Shown here piece by piece: positions 60,670 through 64,000 of a stretch of 64,000 bases of DNA. Source of the DNA: Croceicoccus bisphenolivorans (GTDB taxonomy: Bacteria; Pseudomonadota; Alphaproteobacteria; Sphingomonadales; Sphingomonadaceae); contig NZ_LRSE01000006.1 in NCBI RefSeq assembly GCF_001634625.1, positions 69,715-133,714 of the forward strand, given 5' to 3'. The translations under genes were made by a program, and so were the position numbers. Within the stretch, counting starts at the first letter, position 1; every line of letters begins with the position of its first letter. The notes beneath the pieces were generated by a model, which was not told the DNA's origin, made no database searches, and saw only the letters and a program-made list of their open reading frames with translations.

Positions 60670-61413
60670 ATGAGCGAGCGTTACTACATCGTCGGCAATT
60701 GGAAGATGAACGGCATGCGTGCCGCCTTGTCAGAGGCGCGCGCCATCGATCGTGCCGCTCAGCGCCTGCCGAAAGTGGAAGTGGCGATCGCGCCGCCGGC
60801 TACTTTGATCTCCGCCATGCGCGAGGGCACGAATCACATCGGCGTCGGTGCGCAGAACTGCCACTTCAGCGAAAAGGGCGCCCACACCGGCGATTTGGCC
60901 GCCCCGATGCTGCGCGAGGCGGGCGCCGATTTCGTCATCGTCGGCCATTCCGAACGCCGCGCCGATCATCACGAAACGAACGAGGACGTGAAGGCCAAGG
61001 CCGAAGCGGCGCAAAGCGTCGACATGGGCGTGATCCTGTGCTGCGGCGAGTCCGAGGCGGAGCGCGATTCCGGCGAGGCCGAGGAAATCGTCGCCCGCCA
61101 GCTTGCCGCGTCCCTGCCCGATACGGCCCAGCGCCTGTCGGTCGCCTACGAACCGATCTGGGCCATCGGCACCGGCCGCGTGCCGCAGGTTTCCGACGTT
61201 GCCGCCATGCATAAACGGCTGCGGGGCGTTCTGAACGAAAAGTACGGCGAGGAAGGTGCGGCCGTTCGCATCCTATACGGCGGATCGGTCAAGGGCGAGA
61301 ATGCCGCGGAACTTCTGGACGTTGCCGAAGTCGGCGGCGCGCTTGTCGGCGGGGCCAGCCTTACCGCCGACGGTTTCGTTCCGATCATCGCCGCCGCGGC
61401 AGAGCAGGACTGA
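60670..61413 (+). CDS. tpiA: Triose-phosphate isomerase
   Basis: A 247-residue TIM barrel with GNWKMN (Lys), VIVGHSERR (His) and VAYEPIWAIGTG (catalytic Glu). It interconverts dihydroxyacetone phosphate and glyceraldehyde 3-phosphate. The gap to ppiD holds a perfect -35 box TTGACA at 60571-60576; the matching -10 region (TAGCCG, 17-base spacer) is poor. First of three genes, tpiA-secG-pyrG. Confidence 0.97.
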   Translation: MSERYYIVGNWKMNGMRAALSEARAIDRAAQRLPKVEVAIAPPATLISAMREGTNHIGVGAQNCHFSEKGAHTGDLAAPMLREAGADFVIVGHSERRADHHETNEDVKAKAEAAQSVDMGVILCCGESEAERDSGEAEEIVARQLAASLPDTAQRLSVAYEPIWAIGTGRVPQVSDVAAMHKRLRGVLNEKYGEEGAAVRILYGGSVKGENAAELLDVAEVGGALVGGASLTADGFVPIIAAAAEQD

Positions 61414-61517
61414 TCGCGCGCCACGCCGACGCAAGTCGCTCCATCGCCTTGCGCACCCGCTCTCAGGGGGGTAAGGGCGGCGGCAATACGTAGCTTCTGA
61501 CGGAAGATTTGCAGGTC

Positions 61518-61901
61518 ATGTCGTTATTTCTGTTCCTGACGGTGGTGCAGGCGCTGGTTGGCGCAGCACTCGTCGGCGTCGTTCTCATGCAGCGCTCCGA
61601 AGGGGGCGGCCTCGGCGTTGGCGGCAGCCCCTCGGGCCTGATGTCGGCGCGCGGTGCGGCAGACTTCCTGACCCGTGCGACAACCCTGCTTGCGACGGTG
61701 TTCGTGATTCTCTCGATCGCTCTTGCGGCTGTTTCGGTCAGCACGACTTCGGGTACCGACGTCGACACCTCGCTCGATCGCAGTCTTCCTGCCGACGTCG
61801 ATCCGCTTGCCGGCGGACAGGACACGGTGCCTGCGCCCGACGCGACTCCGGCAGCATCGCCAGCCAGCGACGATCCGCTTGCCGGAGCGGCTGGCGAGTA
61901 A
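61518..61901 (+). CDS. secG: Preprotein translocase subunit SecG
   Basis: A 127-residue two-helix protein. LQRSEGGGLGVGG-type sequence (here LMQRSEGGGLGVGGSPSGLMSARG) between the helices and LTRATTLLATVFVILSIAL are SecG signatures. The C-terminal Asp/Pro/Ala-rich tail contains two DPLAG copies. It assists SecYE in protein export. The ATG at 61518 is used; an upstream TTG is possible. Confidence 0.93.
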   Translation: MSLFLFLTVVQALVGAALVGVVLMQRSEGGGLGVGGSPSGLMSARGAADFLTRATTLLATVFVILSIALAAVSVSTTSGTDVDTSLDRSLPADVDPLAGGQDTVPAPDATPAASPASDDPLAGAAGE

Positions 61902-61968
61902 GGCAAGATGTCGGCGCACTCCTCCTTTCAGGGTGCGGCGCCGGAAAATCCCGATTTTTGTGAAAACC

Positions 61969-61997
61969 GGTGCCCGCCTCGCTTGCGGCAGGGCACC
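61969..61997 (+). promoter_or_regulatory. Hairpin in the secG-pyrG gap
   Basis: A 7-base-pair stem (61969-61975 with 61991-61997), extended by three further pairs past one bulged A, encloses an 8-base loop and ends 24 bases before the pyrG ATG. The following CTTATTGATTAA is only weakly T-rich, so it could be a poor terminator or a leader structure affecting pyrG. Confidence 0.4.
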
Positions 61998-62009
61998 CTT
62001 ATTGATTAA

Positions 62010-63653
<1,644 letters not shown>

Positions 63654-63817
63654 CCACGCGAAGCCCGGATTTCTGCGGCTATTACGTTAAAATGCTTGCC
63701 AGCCCGCCCACGCTTCCGATAGCGACGCTGTAATATTTGTTAATCCGGCGCGGGAGATTCTGGATTTATCCAGCAGCCGTGCCGGCCCTCTTCGGGAACG
63801 TGGGGCGCAGTCGGGTC

Positions 63818-64000
63818 ATGCAGTCGGTCAACATCGGACAGCTGGGCGAGCTTTTGCCGCCATCCAGCCTGTTCGCCGATTGTTCGGAGGACGAGCTTTC
63901 GGAAATCGTCGCCCGTGCACAAGTGCGCAGCTTTCCGGCGGGCAAGGAAATCCTGGCACAGGGGGAAGACGGCGATGCCCTGTTCATCCTGCTGTCTGGC
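63818..64000 (+). CDS. Crp/Fnr-like cyclic nucleotide-binding protein, 3' part cut off
   Basis: From the ATG at 63818 the frame is open for 61 codons to the window edge. It reads SSLFADCSEDELSEIVARAQ and then SFPAGKEILAQGEDGDALFILLSG, which is the start of a cyclic nucleotide-binding beta-roll as in Crp/Fnr regulators and in cNMP-gated proteins. The DNA-binding part, if present, is outside the window. An in-frame GTG at 63800 is possible. Confidence 0.8.
   Translation, partial: MQSVNIGQLGELLPPSSLFADCSEDELSEIVARAQVRSFPAGKEILAQGEDGDALFILLSG

Overview
The window looks like chromosomal DNA of a GC-rich alphaproteobacterium, most likely a member of the Sphingomonadales. I base this on gene order, codon use, GTTC-N7-GTTC as the LexA site, an RNase E with a large acidic insertion in its S1 domain, an alphaproteobacterial-type complex I operon, and the block gltA-gltX-comEC-lexA-moeA-moaC-trpCDG-trpE-ppiD-tpiA-secG-pyrG. 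I saw no tRNA, rRNA, IS element, prophage or CRISPR array. Genus assignment would be a guess.

Layout. Positions 1-5700 form an envelope or accessory cluster: a truncated polysaccharide flippase, a LicC-like nucleotidyltransferase, a TagB/TagF-like glycerophosphotransferase candidate, a HIT protein, a CDP-alcohol phosphotransferase with a degenerate nucleotidyltransferase-like N-terminus, a MobA-like nucleotidyltransferase and an SDR. Together they suggest activation and transfer of a phospho-alcohol to an envelope lipid or glycan. A clear hairpin terminator separates this from rne (5759-8479), whose 626-base upstream gap carries a strong hairpin. Positions 9106-19561 hold housekeeping genes: a cell wall amidase, PBP1A, a peroxiredoxin, RF2, an exported methyltransferase-like lipoprotein, a nitronate monooxygenase-like flavoprotein, a GFA protein, a 2-hydroxyacid dehydrogenase, an SH3 protein and a prepilin peptidase.

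Positions 19647-39063 are one long plus-strand run: the 14 nuoA-N genes in canonical order, interrupted by four small extra genes (a lipoprotein, a 70-aa membrane protein, an NTF2-like protein and a 46-aa membrane peptide), followed by birA, coaX, rnj and a DUF1467 gene. Most junctions overlap by 1-10 bases, so translation is probably coupled.

Positions 39076-46137 are poorly characterised: a 1103-residue membrane-anchored coiled-coil protein with ten exact-length 29-residue repeats, a membrane protein with a degenerate nucleotidyltransferase-like front half, a helical protein of unknown function and a soluble histidine kinase.

Positions 46142-63653 hold citrate synthase, GluRS, ComEC, LexA with a visible operator and promoter, molybdopterin genes, the trp genes, PpiD, TpiA, SecG and CTP synthase. 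The start of a Crp/Fnr-like gene closes the window. Two genes in this part look broken: a 67-codon membrane protein after gltA has TGA where the context suggests Trp, and a lipoprotein phosphodiester glycosidase between trpE and trpG carries a frameshift.
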